The notes under the pieces: generated by a model
The model's input: the letters and a program-made list of their open reading frames with translations, nothing else
Told to the model about the DNA's origin: nothing
Database searches by the model: none
Translations under genes and position numbers: made by a program
Assembly (NCBI RefSeq): GCF_902499175.1
Contig: NZ_CABVQC010000046.1
Span: forward strand, 1-64,000
DNA length: 64,000 nucleotides
Source: Burkholderia aenigmatica
GTDB taxonomy: Bacteria > Pseudomonadota > Gammaproteobacteria > Burkholderiales > Burkholderiaceae
Reading direction: 5' to 3'
Part shown: positions 30,062 through 41,808 of the stretch, in pieces
Layout of the letters: the number at the start of each line of letters is the position of its first letter
Position numbering within the stretch: position 1 is the first letter of the stretch

Positions 30062-30720
30062 ACGCCCTCACTCGTTTCGGTATGCGGTTGATCCGCGAAA
30101 ATCCAGCGCGCCTCTTCCGGCGCCACCACTGCACGGCCGTTCTCGAGGCGCAGACGCCCCTCGACGAACCAGCGCACCGCGCGCGGATACAGCACATGCT
30201 CGACCGTCAGCACGCGCTGCGCGAGCGCGGCCGCGTCGTCGCCCGCGCGCACGGGCACCGCGCCCTGCGCGACGATCGCGCCGCTGTCGAGCTCGGGAAT
30301 CACGAAATGCACGCTCGCGCCGTGCAGCGCGACACCCGCGTCGAGCGCCTGCTGGTGCGTGTGGATGCCCTTGAAGCTCGGCAGCAGCGACGGATGGATG
30401 TTCAGCAGCCGGCCTTCGTATCGTCTGACGAATGCGGGCGTGAGGATGCGCATGAAGCCGGCGAGGACCACGAGATCGGGCGCGAATCGGTCGATCTCGG
30501 CGGCCAGCGCCGCGTCGAAGCTGTCGCGGCCATCGAACGACCGGTGGTCGACCACCGCCGTCGCCACCCCGTGCGACGCGGCAAATGCCAGGCCGGCCGC
30601 GTCGGGCCGGTTGGCGATCACGGCGGCAACCTCGGCCGGCCAGCGTTCCTGCGCGCACGCGCGGACGATGGCCTCCATGTTGCTGCCGCGACCGGAAATC
30701 AGGATCACGAGTTTTTTCAT
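30058..30720 (-). CDS. purN: Phosphoribosylglycinamide formyltransferase
   Basis: This 220-residue enzyme has the substrate motif SGRGSNM at residues 9-15, LAGFMRILTPAF, and the catalytic histidine in NIHPSLLPSFKGIHTHQQAL. It transfers a formyl group from 10-formyltetrahydrofolate to GAR in purine synthesis. It overlaps the methyltransferase by 4 bp and is divergent from ribF, with 122 bp of shared promoter region. Confidence 0.95.
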   Translation of the reverse strand: MKKLVILISGRGSNMEAIVRACAQERWPAEVAAVIANRPDAAGLAFAASHGVATAVVDHRSFDGRDSFDAALAAEIDRFAPDLVVLAGFMRILTPAFVRRYEGRLLNIHPSLLPSFKGIHTHQQALDAGVALHGASVHFVIPELDSGAIVAQGAVPVRAGDDAAALAQRVLTVEHVLYPRAVRWFVEGRLRLENGRAVVAPEEARWIFADQPHTETSEGV

Positions 30721-30842
30721 TCGCGAATTTTACCATTCGCCCCCGCGTTTCCCCCCTTCTCGGCCGCCGGCCCGCCCGAACGTTTATAATCTTCTGCTTT
30801 GCGGCATCCCACCGCCCATTCCCCGACGCTGCATCCGCTATC

Positions 30843-31835
30843 GTGAAAGTCTTCCGCGGCCTGCCCAACGCCGAGAGCCGCGCCCCGTGCGCGCTGACGA
30901 TCGGCAACTTCGACGGTGTCCATCGCGGCCACCAGGCCCTGCTCGCGCGCGTGCGCGCGGCAGCGGACGCGCGCGGCCTGCCCGTGTGCGTGATGACGTT
31001 CGAGCCGCACCCGCGCGAATTCTTCAACCCGGCCGGCGCGCCGCCGCGCATCGCGATGCTGCGCGACAAGCTCGAGGCGCTGCGCGATCACGGCGTCGAC
31101 CGCGTGGTCGTCGAGCACTTCAATCACACGTTCGCGAGCCAGTCGCCGCAAACGTTCGTCGAACGCACGCTGGTGAACGGGCTGCACACGCGCTGGATGA
31201 TGGTCGGCGACGATTTCTGCTACGGTGCGAAACGCGCGGGCACCTTCGACACGCTGAAGGCAGCCGGCGCGCAGTACGGTTTCGAGGTCGAGCAGATGGG
31301 TACGGTGGCCGGCAGCGACGGCACGCGCATCTCGAGTTCGGGCGTGCGCGCCGCGCTCGCGGCCGGCGATCTCGACGCGGCCGCGCAAGCGCTCGGCCAC
31401 GGCTATGCGATCAGCGGCCACGTCGCGCACGGGCTGAAGCTCGGCCGCGACCTCGGCTTCCCGACGCTGAACATACCGATCGCCCACAAGCGGCCGGCGC
31501 TCGCGGGTATCTTCGTCGTGCAGGTGCACGGCCTCGGCCCGGCCCCGCTGCCGGGCGTCGCGAGCCTCGGCCTGCGCCCGACCGTCGACGATTCGGGCCG
31601 CGTGCTGCTCGAAGTCCACCTGCTCGACTGGCACGGCGATGCGTACGGCAAGCTCATCCGCGTCGAATTCCTGAAGAAGCTGCGCGACGAGGCGAAATTC
31701 GACGATCTCGAGGCGCTGTCGCGCGCGATTGCGCTGGACGTCGCGAATGCGCGCGCGTACTTCATCGAGCGCGACCGTGCGCCGGGCAGCCGCGCCACGG
31801 GCTTCTCGACGTCGGCCACCGACCGAATTAGCTGA
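30843..31835 (+). CDS. ribF: Bifunctional riboflavin kinase/FAD synthetase
   Basis: I place the start at GTG 30843-30845 (VKVFRGLPN), because the open frame to the left is arginine-rich and unlike RibF. The product is 330 residues. The N-terminal FAD synthetase has [17 protein letters not shown] and [15 protein letters not shown]. The C-terminal kinase has [13 protein letters not shown] and [23 protein letters not shown]. It makes FMN and FAD from riboflavin. ileS follows after 104 bp, the conserved ribF-ileS-lspA order. Confidence 0.94.
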   Translation: MKVFRGLPNAESRAPCALTIGNFDGVHRGHQALLARVRAAADARGLPVCVMTFEPHPREFFNPAGAPPRIAMLRDKLEALRDHGVDRVVVEHFNHTFASQSPQTFVERTLVNGLHTRWMMVGDDFCYGAKRAGTFDTLKAAGAQYGFEVEQMGTVAGSDGTRISSSGVRAALAAGDLDAAAQALGHGYAISGHVAHGLKLGRDLGFPTLNIPIAHKRPALAGIFVVQVHGLGPAPLPGVASLGLRPTVDDSGRVLLEVHLLDWHGDAYGKLIRVEFLKKLRDEAKFDDLEALSRAIALDVANARAYFIERDRAPGSRATGFSTSATDRIS

Positions 31836-31939
31836 TCCGGACGGCGGCGCCCCGCGCCGCACCCTCGCGCCGCTCACTCGCGCGCACTCCCGATTCACGA
31901 CGCTCGCGCGTCCCCCGAGATTTAGATAGCGATCCCATC

Positions 31940-34777
31940 ATGAGCAACAAGAAAGCCGATTCGAAACCGCAGGCCAAGTATCCGGTCAACCTGCTCGACA
32001 CGCCGTTCCCGATGCGCGGCGACCTGCCCAAGCGCGAGCCGCAGTGGGTCAAGGAATGGGAAGAGCGCGGCCTCTACGAGAAGATCCGCGCGGCCAGCGC
32101 CGGCCGACCGAAGTTCATCCTGCACGACGGCCCGCCGTATGCGAACGGCGACATCCACCTCGGTCACGCCGTCAACAAGATCCTGAAGGACATCGTCGTC
32201 AAGTCGCGCAACATGGCCGGCTTCGATGCGCCGTACGTGCCGGGCTGGGACTGCCACGGGATGCCGATCGAGATCCAGATCGAGAAGCAGTTCGGCAAGT
32301 CGCTGCCGGCGGCCGAAGTGATGAGCAAGGCGCGCGCGTACGCGACCGAGCAGATCGAAAAGCAGAAGGTCGGCTTCAAGCGCCTGGGCGTGCTCGGCGA
32401 CTGGGCCAATCCGTACAAGACGATGAACTTCCTCAACGAGGCGGAAGAGATCCGCGCGCTCGGCAAGATCATCGAGAAGGGTTATGTGTATCGCGGGCTG
32501 AAGCCGGTGAACTGGTGCTTCGACTGCGGCTCGGCGCTTGCCGAAGCGGAAGTCGAGTACAAGGACCGCACCGATCCGACGATCGACGTGATGTTCGCGT
32601 TCGCGGAACCGGAAAAGACCGCTCAGGCGTTCGGCCTGCCGGCCCTGCCGCGCGCCGAAGGCGGCATCGTGATCTGGACCACCACGCCGTGGACGATCCC
32701 GGCGAACCAGGCGCTGAACCTCCATCCGGAAATCGTCTACGCGCTGGTCGACACCGAGCGCGGGCTGCTGATCATCGCGGAAGAGCGCGTCGAAGCATGC
32801 ATGACCGACTTCAAGCTGACCGGCCGCGTCATCGCGACGACGCCGGGCGTGAAGCTCGCGAACCTGCGCTTCCACCACCCGCTCGCGTCGGCCCACCCCG
32901 GCTACAAGCGCACCTCGCCCGCCTACCTCGGCGACTACGTGACGACCGACACGGGTACCGGCGTCGTGCACTCGTCGCCCGCGTACGGCATCGAGGACTT
33001 CGTGTCCTGCAAGGCGCACGGGATGACCGATGCGGACTTCATCAACCCGGTGATGGGCGACGGCCGCTATATCGAATCGCTGCCGCTGTTCGGCGGCCTG
33101 TCGATCTGGGACGCGAACCCGAAGATCATCGAGGCGTTGAATGCGGCCGGCTCGCTGCTGCGCAGCGAGAAGTACACGCACAGCTACATGCACTGCTGGC
33201 GCCACAAGACGCCGATCATCTACCGCGCGACGTCGCAGTGGTTCGCCGGCATGGACGTGACGCCGCGCGACGGCGGCAAGACGCTGCGCGAAACGGCGCT
33301 CGAAGGCGTCGACGCGACCGCGTTCTACCCGTCGTGGGGCAAGCAGCGTCTGTTCAGCATGATCGCGAACCGTCCCGACTGGACGCTGTCGCGCCAGCGC
33401 CAATGGGGCGTGCCGATGGCGTTCTTCGTGCACAAGGAAACCGGCGAGCTGCACCCGCGCACGCTCGAGCTGCTCGAGGAAGTCGCGAAGCGCGTCGAGC
33501 AGTCGGGCATCGAGGCGTGGCAGACGCTCGACCCGCGCGAGCTGATCGGCGACGACGCGAACCTGTACGAAAAGAACCGCGACACGCTCGACGTGTGGTT
33601 CGACTCGGGCACGACGCACTGGCACGTGCTGCGCGGCTCGCACAAGGATCAGCTGCAGTTCCCGGCCGATCTCTACCTCGAAGGCTCGGACCAGCACCGC
33701 GGCTGGTTCCACTCGTCGCTGCTCACGGCGTCGATGATCGACGGCCGTGCGCCGTACAAGGGCCTGCTCACGCACGGCTTCACGGTCGACGGCGAAGGCC
33801 GCAAGATGAGCAAGTCGCTCGGCAACGGCATCGACCCGCATGAAGTCGCGAACCGCCTCGGTGCGGAAATCATCCGCCTGTGGATCGCGTCGACCGACTA
33901 TTCGGGCGAGCTCGCGATCTCCGAGGAAATCCTGAAGCGCGTGACCGAAGGCTATCGCCGCATCCGCAACACGCTGCGCTTCCTGCTCGCGAACCTGTCG
34001 GACTTCGACTTCGCACAGCACGCGGTACCGGTCGAGGAATGGCTGGAAATCGACCGCTATGCGGTCGCGTTCTCGCAGCAACTGCAGACGGAGCTGCTCG
34101 GCCACTACGAGAAGTACGAATTCCACCCGGTCGTCGCGAAGCTGCAGACGTACTGCTCGGAAGATCTCGGTGGCTTCTACCTCGACGTGCTGAAGGACCG
34201 CCTGTACACGAGCGCGGCCGATTCGCGCGCCCGCCGCTCCGCGCAAACGGCGCTGTACCACCTGACGCACGGCCTGCTGCGCGTGCTTGCACCGTTCCTG
34301 TCGTTCACGGCGGAAGAAGCGTGGAAGGTGTTCCAGCCGGCCAGCGACACGATCTTCACGGAAACCTACTACGCGTATCCGGAAGTCGCCGGCTCCGCCG
34401 CGCTGATCGAGAAGTGGGCGCTGCTGCGCGATGTGCGCGGCAACGTGACGAAGGCGCTCGAGGAAGCGCGCACCGCGAACCGCATCGGTTCGTCGCTGCA
34501 GGCCGAAGTTGCGGTGCACGCGAGCGGCGCACGCTACGACGCGCTCACGAGCCTCGGCGACGATCTCAAGTTCGTGCTGATCACGTCGGCTGCGACGGTC
34601 GTCAAGGTCGACGACGAAGCGCAGGAAAGCGTCGACGTGGCCGCGTCGAAGTACCAGAAGTGCGAGCGCTGCTGGCACTACCGCGAAGATGTCGGCGCGC
34701 ACGCCGATCATCCGACACTGTGCGGCCGCTGCTTCTCCAACCTGTTTGAAAACGGCGAAATCCGGAGCGCTGCTTAA
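31940..34777 (+). CDS. ileS: Isoleucyl-tRNA synthetase
   Basis: A 945-residue class-I synthetase. The HIGH-type motif is HLGH near residue 73 ([11 protein letters not shown]), and KMSKS is near 621 ([11 protein letters not shown]). The CP1 editing domain includes [14 protein letters not shown]. The C-terminal zinc finger has [12 protein letters not shown] and CGRCF, typical of bacterial-type IleRS. Length is normal. The lspA start is 2 bp after the stop. Confidence 0.97.
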   Translation: MSNKKADSKPQAKYPVNLLDTPFPMRGDLPKREPQWVKEWEERGLYEKIRAASAGRPKFILHDGPPYANGDIHLGHAVNKILKDIVVKSRNMAGFDAPYVPGWDCHGMPIEIQIEKQFGKSLPAAEVMSKARAYATEQIEKQKVGFKRLGVLGDWANPYKTMNFLNEAEEIRALGKIIEKGYVYRGLKPVNWCFDCGSALAEAEVEYKDRTDPTIDVMFAFAEPEKTAQAFGLPALPRAEGGIVIWTTTPWTIPANQALNLHPEIVYALVDTERGLLIIAEERVEACMTDFKLTGRVIATTPGVKLANLRFHHPLASAHPGYKRTSPAYLGDYVTTDTGTGVVHSSPAYGIEDFVSCKAHGMTDADFINPVMGDGRYIESLPLFGGLSIWDANPKIIEALNAAGSLLRSEKYTHSYMHCWRHKTPIIYRATSQWFAGMDVTPRDGGKTLRETALEGVDATAFYPSWGKQRLFSMIANRPDWTLSRQRQWGVPMAFFVHKETGELHPRTLELLEEVAKRVEQSGIEAWQTLDPRELIGDDANLYEKNRDTLDVWFDSGTTHWHVLRGSHKDQLQFPADLYLEGSDQHRGWFHSSLLTASMIDGRAPYKGLLTHGFTVDGEGRKMSKSLGNGIDPHEVANRLGAEIIRLWIASTDYSGELAISEEILKRVTEGYRRIRNTLRFLLANLSDFDFAQHAVPVEEWLEIDRYAVAFSQQLQTELLGHYEKYEFHPVVAKLQTYCSEDLGGFYLDVLKDRLYTSAADSRARRSAQTALYHLTHGLLRVLAPFLSFTAEEAWKVFQPASDTIFTETYYAYPEVAGSAALIEKWALLRDVRGNVTKALEEARTANRIGSSLQAEVAVHASGARYDALTSLGDDLKFVLITSAATVVKVDDEAQESVDVAASKYQKCERCWHYREDVGAHADHPTLCGRCFSNLFENGEIRSAA

Positions 34778-34779
34778 CT

Positions 34780-35280
34780 ATGGCGAAAACCCTGTCGAAA
34801 CCGGCCAGCGGCGCGCTTGCGCCCTGGCTCGGCATTTCGCTGATCGTGATCCTGTTCGACCAGCTGTCGAAGATCTCGATCCTGAAAACGTTCGCGTACG
34901 GCGCGCAGCACGAACTGACGTCGTTCTTCAACCTCGTGCTGGTGTACAACCGCGGCGCCGCGTTCGGCTTCCTGTCGACCGCGGGCGGCTGGCAGCGCTG
35001 GGCGTTCACCGCGCTCGGCATCGCCGCGACGCTCGTGATCTGCTTCCTGTTGAAGCGTCACGGCCAGCAGCGTATGTTCAGCCTGTCGCTCGCCCTGATC
35101 CTCGGCGGCGCACTCGGCAACGTGATCGACCGGCTCGTCTACGGCCACGTGATCGACTTCCTCGATTTCCATCTCGGCGCCTGGCACTTCCCGGCGTTCA
35201 ACCTCGCCGATTCCGCGATTACGATCGGCGCGGTGCTGCTGATCTACGACGAACTGCGTCGCGTGCGCGGCTCACGCTAA
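34780..35280 (+). CDS. lspA: Lipoprotein signal peptidase
   Basis: A 166-residue inner-membrane aspartyl protease with four membrane helices. The catalytic pair is Asp126 ([10 protein letters not shown]) and Asp144 ([11 protein letters not shown]); NRGAAFGF and GNVIDR are conserved. It cleaves the signal peptide of diacylglyceryl-prolipoproteins. It is directly coupled to ileS. Confidence 0.96.
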   Translation: MAKTLSKPASGALAPWLGISLIVILFDQLSKISILKTFAYGAQHELTSFFNLVLVYNRGAAFGFLSTAGGWQRWAFTALGIAATLVICFLLKRHGQQRMFSLSLALILGGALGNVIDRLVYGHVIDFLDFHLGAWHFPAFNLADSAITIGAVLLIYDELRRVRGSR

Positions 35281-35347
35281 GCGCGCATACTCGGCGTCGA
35301 CGGCCGGCTTCGCGCCGGCCGTTCCGTTCGACCCTTGGAGGCCTGAG

Positions 35348-36559
35348 TTGGCACACGCAGAACTCGCTGGAAAACACCTTGTTCTCGGCCTGACGGGCGG
35401 CATCGCCTGCTACAAGATCGCCGAGCTCACCCGGCTGCTCACGAAGGCCGGCGCGACCGTCCAGGTCGCGATGACCGAAGCCGCGACCCAGTTCATCACG
35501 CCCGTCACGATGCAGGCGCTATCGGGCCGGCCCGTCTACACGAGCCAGTGGGACGCGCGCATCGACAACAACATGGCGCACATCGACCTGTCGCGCGAAG
35601 CCGACGCGATCGTGATCGCACCCGCGTCGACGGATTTCCTCGCGAAGCTCGCGCACGGGTTCGCGGACGATCTGCTGTCCACGCTGTGCGTCGCGCGCGA
35701 CTGTCCGTTGCTCGTTGTCCCCGCAATGAACCGCCAGATGTGGCAGAACCCGGCCACGCAGCGCAACGCCGCGCAACTGCGCGCGGATGGCGTGTCGGTG
35801 CTCGGCCCGGATTCGGGTGCGCAGGCGTGCGGCGAAGTCGGTGACGGCCGTATGCTCGAGCCCGAGGCGATCTATGAAGCGATCGTCGCGCACTTCGCGC
35901 CGAAGGTGCTCGCACACCGGCGCGTGCTGATCACGGCCGGCCCGACGTTCGAGCCGCTCGACCCGGTGCGCGGCCTCACGAACCGCTCGAGCGGCAAGAT
36001 GGGCTTCGCGCTCGCGCGCGCCGCGCAGCAGGCTGGCGCCGAAGTGCATCTCGTCGCGGGGCCGGTGGCGCTCGACACGCCGTGGGGCGTCTACCGCCAG
36101 GACGTGCAGACGGCCCAGCAGATGTACGACGCGGTCATGCATGCCGTCGCCGATGCCGACATCTTCATCGCGGTGGCCGCGGTCGCCGACTGGCGCGTTG
36201 CGCAGCCGGCCGAGCACAAGATGAAGAAGACGGCCGACCACAAGGTGCCCGCGCTCGCGTTCGTCGAGAACCCCGACATCCTCGCGTCGGTCGCGGCGCT
36301 GCCCGATCCGCCGTTCTGCGTCGGGTTCGCGGCGGAAAGCGGCGACCTCGACGTGCACGGCGACGAGAAGCGCAAGCGCAAGAACGTGCCGCTGCTCGTC
36401 GGCAACCTCGGCCCGCTGACGTTCGGCCGCGACGACAACGAAGTCGTGCTGTTCGAGGCCGCCGGCCTCACGCGCCTGCCGCGCGCACCGAAGGACGAAC
36501 TCGCGCACACGCTCGTCGCGGAAATCGCGAAGCGCCTGCCCGACAACCGCCTGATCTGA
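35348..36559 (+). CDS. coaBC: Bifunctional CoaB-CoaC (pantothenate to 4'-phosphopantetheine)
   Basis: A 403-residue protein with a TTG start (35348) that fits [20 protein letters not shown] after AGGCCTGAG-type pairing. The N-terminal CoaC decarboxylase shows [19 protein letters not shown] and the catalytic cysteine in [12 protein letters not shown]. The C-terminal CoaB synthetase shows [12 protein letters not shown] and the CTP-site lysine region. Together they turn 4'-phosphopantothenate into 4'-phosphopantetheine for coenzyme A. dut follows after 55 bp, the usual dfp-dut order. Confidence 0.95.
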   Translation: MAHAELAGKHLVLGLTGGIACYKIAELTRLLTKAGATVQVAMTEAATQFITPVTMQALSGRPVYTSQWDARIDNNMAHIDLSREADAIVIAPASTDFLAKLAHGFADDLLSTLCVARDCPLLVVPAMNRQMWQNPATQRNAAQLRADGVSVLGPDSGAQACGEVGDGRMLEPEAIYEAIVAHFAPKVLAHRRVLITAGPTFEPLDPVRGLTNRSSGKMGFALARAAQQAGAEVHLVAGPVALDTPWGVYRQDVQTAQQMYDAVMHAVADADIFIAVAAVADWRVAQPAEHKMKKTADHKVPALAFVENPDILASVAALPDPPFCVGFAAESGDLDVHGDEKRKRKNVPLLVGNLGPLTFGRDDNEVVLFEAAGLTRLPRAPKDELAHTLVAEIAKRLPDNRLI

Positions 36560-36614
36560 TCTCCCGCGCGGCGGCCGTCGCTGCCGCGCCCTTCCCGACC
36601 CATCCGACGACCGC

Positions 36615-37061
36615 ATGAAACTCGACCTGAAGATTCTCGACGCGCGCATGCGCGACTACCTGCCCGCCTACGCGACCACCGGCAGCGCGGGCCTCGACCT
36701 GCGTGCGTGCCTCGACGCACCGCTGACGCTGAAGCCGGGCGAAACGGCGCTCGTGCCGACCGGCCTCGCGATCCATCTCGCCGATCCAGGCTATGCGGCG
36801 CTGATCCTGCCGCGCTCGGGCCTCGGCCACAAGCACGGCATCGTGCTCGGCAACCTCGTCGGCCTGATCGATTCCGACTACCAGGGCCAGCTGATGATCT
36901 CGACGTGGAACCGCGGCCAGACCGAGTTCGTGCTGAACCCGTTCGAGCGCCTCGCGCAGCTCGTGATCGTGCCGGTCGTGCAGGCGCAGTTCAACATCGT
37001 CGACGACTTCGCCGAAAGCGATCGTGGCGAGGGCGGCTTCGGCAGCACCGGCCGTCACTGA
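36615..37061 (+). CDS. dut: Deoxyuridine 5'-triphosphate nucleotidohydrolase
   Basis: A 148-residue trimeric dUTPase. All five family motifs are visible: [42 protein letters not shown] and the C-terminal [12 protein letters not shown]. It hydrolyses dUTP to dUMP, keeping uracil out of DNA. It ends the ileS-lspA-coaBC-dut run with a good terminator. Confidence 0.97.
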   Translation: MKLDLKILDARMRDYLPAYATTGSAGLDLRACLDAPLTLKPGETALVPTGLAIHLADPGYAALILPRSGLGHKHGIVLGNLVGLIDSDYQGQLMISTWNRGQTEFVLNPFERLAQLVIVPVVQAQFNIVDDFAESDRGEGGFGSTGRH

Positions 37062-37072
37062 ACGACGCAACG

Positions 37073-37102
37073 AAAAAGGGGCCTCCTAGAAGGCCCCTTT
37101 TT
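37073..37102 (+). terminator. Terminator after dut
   Basis: A 12-bp stem (AAAAAGGGGCCT / AGGCCCCTTTTT) with a 6-nt loop is followed by T-rich sequence. The A run on the other side means it can also serve the convergent gene. Confidence 0.92.
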
Positions 37103-37116
37103 CTTTTCCTTCGCCG

Positions 37117-37887
37117 TCATTCCTCGACGGGTTGTGCGATCCGCACGGGCGTCAGGTCACGCTGCCGCGCCTGGGCCACGATCGCGTAGATCACCAGCGC
37201 GACCAGCACCCCAAGCAGCACGGCCGATGAACCGATCGTGCCGAGCGCGAGACCGCCCTTCGCCACCGGCTTCGTCAGCAGGTCGCCGACCGTCGCGCCG
37301 AACGGGCGCGTGAGCACGAACGCGGCCCAGAACAGCAGCACACCCGAGATCCGCGTGAAGTAGTGGGCGAGCACGATCAGCGCGAGCAGCCCGCCGATCA
37401 GCAGCGCGCCGCCGCCGAAGCCGAGCCCCGAGCTGTCCGCGAGGAAGTCGCCGAGCGCGGTGCCGAGCGTATTCGAGAACAGGATCGCGATCCAGTACAG
37501 CAGCTCGACCTTGCGCGTGCGGATCAGGTCGACCGACAGCGATTCGCCGCTGAGTCGCCACACCGCGAAGATGGCCAGCAGGATCGCGACCAGGATCGAC
37601 GAGCCGGCTGCATAGCCGAGGCCGAGCGTGCGGTCCATGAAGTCCGACATCGTCGTGCCGGCCGTGCTCGTCGCGACGATCACGGCCCAGTAGATCGCCG
37701 GGCGATAGCGTGTCGTTTTGAGCTGCGCGCCCAGCGTCACGAGAAAGAAACCGAACAGCAGGATGGAGCTCACCGCGTAGCCGACGTTCAGCGTCATCGA
37801 CAGCAGGTCGCCGCCGGTTTCGCCAAGCGTCGTCGCGCAGATCTTCATGATCCAGAACGCGAGCGTGATTTCGGGAAGTTTGTTCAT
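37117..37887 (-). CDS. COG4705-type membrane protein
   Basis: A 256-residue protein with about seven to eight membrane helices, started at ATG 37885-37887. A short motif recurs four times at the membrane faces: TTLGETGGD, TAGTTMSDFMD, NTLGTALGDFLAD and FGATVGDLLTK. This suggests an internally repeated transporter-like fold with acidic residues in the core. It resembles an uncharacterised membrane family; no substrate is known. It stands alone and converges on dut. Confidence 0.8.
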   Translation of the reverse strand: MNKLPEITLAFWIMKICATTLGETGGDLLSMTLNVGYAVSSILLFGFFLVTLGAQLKTTRYRPAIYWAVIVATSTAGTTMSDFMDRTLGLGYAAGSSILVAILLAIFAVWRLSGESLSVDLIRTRKVELLYWIAILFSNTLGTALGDFLADSSGLGFGGGALLIGGLLALIVLAHYFTRISGVLLFWAAFVLTRPFGATVGDLLTKPVAKGGLALGTIGSSAVLLGVLVALVIYAIVAQARQRDLTPVRIAQPVEE

Positions 37888-38023
37888 TCGAACCCCTTTA
37901 TGCAGGAAAGCGGCGGGCCGGCGCGAGCCGCCCCGCCTTGCAGACAGGATCGAATGTAGTCGCCGCGGGCTTAACGGCACCTTAACGAACGGGGAGTCGA
38001 CGCAGACCGCAGCGCCATGACCA

Positions 38024-39403
38024 TCAACGTGCGTGTTGGTGCCGGTAATGCAGCGCGTACGCGAGCGTGAGCAGCACGACGAACACGACGCCGACCACCA
38101 TCGTCATCCGGAATTCGCGCGTGAACGCGGTCGTGAACAGGATCGCCGCGACGAGCCCCGCACCGAGCAGGCTGCCGAACGGGTGCCCCCACATCCGGAA
38201 CGCGAGCGCGGGGCCGCGATACCGTGCACGGAAGCGCAGGTGCGTGACGAAGATCATCAGCCACGTGAACAGCGCGCCGAACATCGCGATCGCCATCATC
38301 ACGGTGAACGCGGTGTCGGGTGCCAGCGCGACCAGCACGGCCGCCACCGCGACGCCGCTCGTCGAGATCCACAGCGCCGCGCGCGGCACGCCGTTCGTGC
38401 CGAGCCGGCCGAACACCGCCGGCGCGAGTCGCGCGCGCGACAGGCTGAACATCATCCGCGTTGTCACGTAAAGCTGGCTGTTCATCGCCGACAGCGCCGC
38501 GATCAGCAGCACGAAGTTGATCACGCCTGCCGCGTACGGCACGTGGGTCGCGGCCATCACTTTCACGAACGGGCTTTCGTCGGTACCGGCCTGCGTCCAC
38601 GGCACGATCGCGAGCATCAGCGACAGCGTCAGCAGGTAGAACAGCACGAGCCGGAACACGGTCGAGCGGAACGCGCGCGTGACCGCGTGCTGCGGATCAC
38701 GGGCCTCGCCGGCCGCGATCGCGACGGCTTCGATGCTCATGTAGCTGAAGATCGCGACGATCACCGCGACCCAGGTACCCCACGGCCCCTTCGGCATGAA
38801 GCCGCCGTGCGCGGTGTAGTTCGCGAAACCGATGCCCGATGCGGCCGGCGCCGACCACACGAGATACGCGCCGAGCACGATGAACACGACGATCGCCGCG
38901 ATCTTCAGCAGCGAGAACGCATATTCGACCGTGCCGTACAGCGTGACGCTCGCGAGATTCACGGCGATCAGCAGCGCGGAGAAGCCGATTACCCAGTACC
39001 AGCCGGGCACGGCCGGGAACCAGTACTTCATGAACACGGCGATCGCGCTGATCTCGGTGCCGATCGCGAACACGACCGCGAACCAGTACGCATAGCGCAC
39101 CAGGAAGCCCGCCAGCGGGCCGACGTAGTGCTCGGCATACGCGCCGAACGAACCGGCCGTCGGGTGCGCGACCGTCATTTCCGCGAGCGCGCCCATCAGC
39201 AGCAGCGCGATCAGCGCACCGATCGCATACGAGACCAGCACGCTCGGGCCGGCGAGCCCGATCGCGAACCCGCTGCCGAGGAACAGCCCCGTGCCGATCG
39301 CGCCGCCGATCGCGATCATCGCCATCTGCCCTGACGTCAGCGCATGGCGCAAACCCTGTTCGCGTGCGACGATGTCGTCGAACGTCCGTTGTTGTTGTGT
39401 CAC
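38024..39403 (-). CDS. Amino acid permease (APC superfamily, AAT type)
   Basis: A 459-residue permease with twelve predicted membrane helices. I choose the GTG start at 39401-39403 (TQQQRTFDD next), which has GGGGAG upstream; an ATG 27 bp further out has none. MIAIGGAIGTGLFLGSG is the helix-1 amino acid-binding motif, and MGALAEMTVAHPTAGSFGAY and the IEAVAIAAGEARDP helix-6 region are typical of GabP/AnsP-like transporters. The exact amino acid is unknown. It sits alone between the COG4705 gene and clpA. Confidence 0.9.
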   Translation of the reverse strand: MTQQQRTFDDIVAREQGLRHALTSGQMAMIAIGGAIGTGLFLGSGFAIGLAGPSVLVSYAIGALIALLLMGALAEMTVAHPTAGSFGAYAEHYVGPLAGFLVRYAYWFAVVFAIGTEISAIAVFMKYWFPAVPGWYWVIGFSALLIAVNLASVTLYGTVEYAFSLLKIAAIVVFIVLGAYLVWSAPAASGIGFANYTAHGGFMPKGPWGTWVAVIVAIFSYMSIEAVAIAAGEARDPQHAVTRAFRSTVFRLVLFYLLTLSLMLAIVPWTQAGTDESPFVKVMAATHVPYAAGVINFVLLIAALSAMNSQLYVTTRMMFSLSRARLAPAVFGRLGTNGVPRAALWISTSGVAVAAVLVALAPDTAFTVMMAIAMFGALFTWLMIFVTHLRFRARYRGPALAFRMWGHPFGSLLGAGLVAAILFTTAFTREFRMTMVVGVVFVVLLTLAYALHYRHQHAR

Positions 39404-39507
39404 TGCGTTGCCACTCCCCTGCACCACCAACGCGCCGCCGGCGCCAGATAAAACGAAACGGCGCGGAAGACATCCCGCGCCGTTCGCATGAACTACCCGA
39501 TTATCGC

Positions 39508-41808
39508 TTACTCGACTTCGACCGCCTCTTCGTTCGGCTTGTGCGGCGGATTCGCCAGCTTGTCGAACGACAGCTGCACCTTGTCGTTTTCGTCGACGTC
39601 GACCGTCACGTGGCCGCCGTTGACGAGCTTGCCGAACAGCAACTCGTCGGCCAGCGCGCGCCGGATCGTGTCCTGGATCAGCCGCTGCATCGGCCGCGCA
39701 CCCATCAGCGGGTCGAAGCCGTGCTTCGCGAGGTGCTTGCGCAACGCGTCGGTGAAGAGCGCGTCGACCTTCTTCTCGTGCAGCTGTTCCTCGAGCTGGA
39801 TCAGGAACTTGTCGACCACGCGCATGATGATTTCCTCATCGAGCGAGCGGAAGCTGATGATCGAATCCAGGCGGTTGCGGAACTCCGGCGTGAACAAGCG
39901 CTTGATGTCGGTCATCTCGTCGCCCGTCTCGCGGCGCGTCGTGAAGCCGATCGTCGCCTTCTGCATCGACTCGGCGCCCGCGTTCGTCGTCATGATGATG
40001 ATGACGTTGCGGAAATCCGCCTTGCGGCCGTTGTTGTCCGTCAGCGTGCCATGGTCCATCACCTGCAGCAGCACGTTGAAGATGTCCGGATGCGCCTTCT
40101 CGATTTCGTCGAGCAGCAACACGCAGTGCGGCTTCTTCGTGACGGCTTCGGTCAGCAGGCCGCCCTGGTCGAACCCGACGTAGCCCGGCGGCGCGCCGAT
40201 CAGGCGGCTCACCGCGTGACGCTCCATGTATTCCGACATGTCGAAGCGGATCAGCTCGATGCCGAGCGTGAACGCGAGCTGGCGCGCCACTTCGGTCTTG
40301 CCGACGCCCGTCGGGCCGGAGAACAGGAACGCGCCGATCGGCTTGTCCATCTTGCCGAGGCCCGCGCGCGCCATCTTGATCGACGCAGCCAGTGCGTCGA
40401 TCGCCGGATCCTGGCCGAACACGACGCTCTTCAGGTCGCGGTCGAGCGTCTGCAGCTTGCTGCGGTCGTCCTGCGACACGCTCTGCGGCGGCACACGGGC
40501 GATCTTCGAGATGATTTCCTCGATTTCGCTCTTGCCGATCGTCTTCTTCTGCTTCGACTTCGGCAGGATGCGCTGAGCGGCACCCGCTTCGTCGATCACG
40601 TCGATCGCCTTGTCCGGCAGGTGACGGTCGGTGATGAAGCGTGCCGACAGTTCGGCCGCGGCCGACAGCGCACCCGACGAATACTTGACGCCGTGATGCT
40701 CCTCGAAGCGCGACTTCAGCCCGCGCAGGATCGCGACCGTCTGCTCGACGGTCGGCTCCGTCACGTCGACCTTCTGGAAGCGCCGCGACAGCGCCGCATC
40801 CTTCTCGAAGATGCCGCGATACTCGGTGAAGGTGGTCGCGCCGATGCACTTGAGCGTGCCCGACGACAGCGCCGGCTTCAGCAGGTTCGACGCATCGAGC
40901 GTGCCGCCCGACGCGGCACCCGCGCCGATCAGCGTATGGATTTCGTCGATGAACAGGATCGCGTGCGGACGCTCCTTCAGCTCTTTCAGCACCGTCTTCA
41001 GGCGTTGCTCGAAATCGCCGCGGTACTTGGTGCCCGCGAGCAGCGCGCCCATGTCGAGCGAGTAGACCTGCGCGTTCGCGAGGATGTCCGGCACCTCGCC
41101 GCGCGTGATGCGATACGCGAGCCCTTCCGCGATCGCGGTCTTGCCGACACCGGCCTCGCCGACGAGTAGCGGATTATTCTTGCGGCGACGGCACAGCACC
41201 TGGACCACGCGCTCGACCTCGGGCTCGCGACCGATCAGCGGATCGATGCGGCCGTCCTTCGCCATCTGGTTCAGGTTCTGCGTGAATTGCGCGAGCGGCG
41301 TTTCCTTCTGCGCATTCGCGTCTTCGCTTTCCGCGTTCGCATCGGCCGACTTTGCGGCTTCGCCGTTGTTCGTCTTCGCGATGCCGTGCGAAATGAAGTT
41401 CACGACGTCGAGGCGCGTGACGCCCTGCTGCTGCAGGTAGTACACCGCGTGCGAATCCTTCTCGCCGAAGATCGCGACCAGCACGTTCGCGCCGGTGACT
41501 TCCTTCTTGCCGTTCGACGTCGACTGGACGTGCATGATCGCGCGCTGGATCACGCGCTGGAAACCGAGCGTCGGCTGGGTATCGACATCGTCGGTGCCCG
41601 GGACGGTAGGTGTGTTGTCGTGGATGAAATTGCGCAGGTTCTGACGCAAGTCCTCGATGTTTGCCGCGCACGCGCGCAACACCTCGGCTGCCGTCGGATT
41701 ATCCAGCAGGGCCAGCAGCAAATGCTCGACCGTAATGAACTCATGGCGCGCCTGGCGTGCTTCCATGAACGCCATGTGCAGGCTGACTTCCAATTCCTGG
41801 GCAATCAT
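39508..41808 (-). CDS. clpA: ATP-dependent Clp protease ATPase subunit ClpA
   Basis: A 766-residue AAA+ unfoldase from the ATG at 41806-41808 ([14 protein letters not shown]). It has an N-domain, a first ATPase module with Walker [14 protein letters not shown], and a second with [16 protein letters not shown]. There is no ClpB coiled-coil middle domain, and a ClpP-contact loop is expected in the second module, both matching ClpA. It feeds substrates to ClpP. Its start overlaps the clpS stop by 4 bp. Confidence 0.97.
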   Translation of the reverse strand: MIAQELEVSLHMAFMEARQARHEFITVEHLLLALLDNPTAAEVLRACAANIEDLRQNLRNFIHDNTPTVPGTDDVDTQPTLGFQRVIQRAIMHVQSTSNGKKEVTGANVLVAIFGEKDSHAVYYLQQQGVTRLDVVNFISHGIAKTNNGEAAKSADANAESEDANAQKETPLAQFTQNLNQMAKDGRIDPLIGREPEVERVVQVLCRRRKNNPLLVGEAGVGKTAIAEGLAYRITRGEVPDILANAQVYSLDMGALLAGTKYRGDFEQRLKTVLKELKERPHAILFIDEIHTLIGAGAASGGTLDASNLLKPALSSGTLKCIGATTFTEYRGIFEKDAALSRRFQKVDVTEPTVEQTVAILRGLKSRFEEHHGVKYSSGALSAAAELSARFITDRHLPDKAIDVIDEAGAAQRILPKSKQKKTIGKSEIEEIISKIARVPPQSVSQDDRSKLQTLDRDLKSVVFGQDPAIDALAASIKMARAGLGKMDKPIGAFLFSGPTGVGKTEVARQLAFTLGIELIRFDMSEYMERHAVSRLIGAPPGYVGFDQGGLLTEAVTKKPHCVLLLDEIEKAHPDIFNVLLQVMDHGTLTDNNGRKADFRNVIIIMTTNAGAESMQKATIGFTTRRETGDEMTDIKRLFTPEFRNRLDSIISFRSLDEEIIMRVVDKFLIQLEEQLHEKKVDALFTDALRKHLAKHGFDPLMGARPMQRLIQDTIRRALADELLFGKLVNGGHVTVDVDENDKVQLSFDKLANPPHKPNEEAVEVE

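Noticed and set aside
30585-30842. Longer ribF start (ATG at 30585)
   Set aside because: It would add 86 arginine/proline-rich residues overlapping the purN gene; GTG 30843 gives the conserved RibF start.
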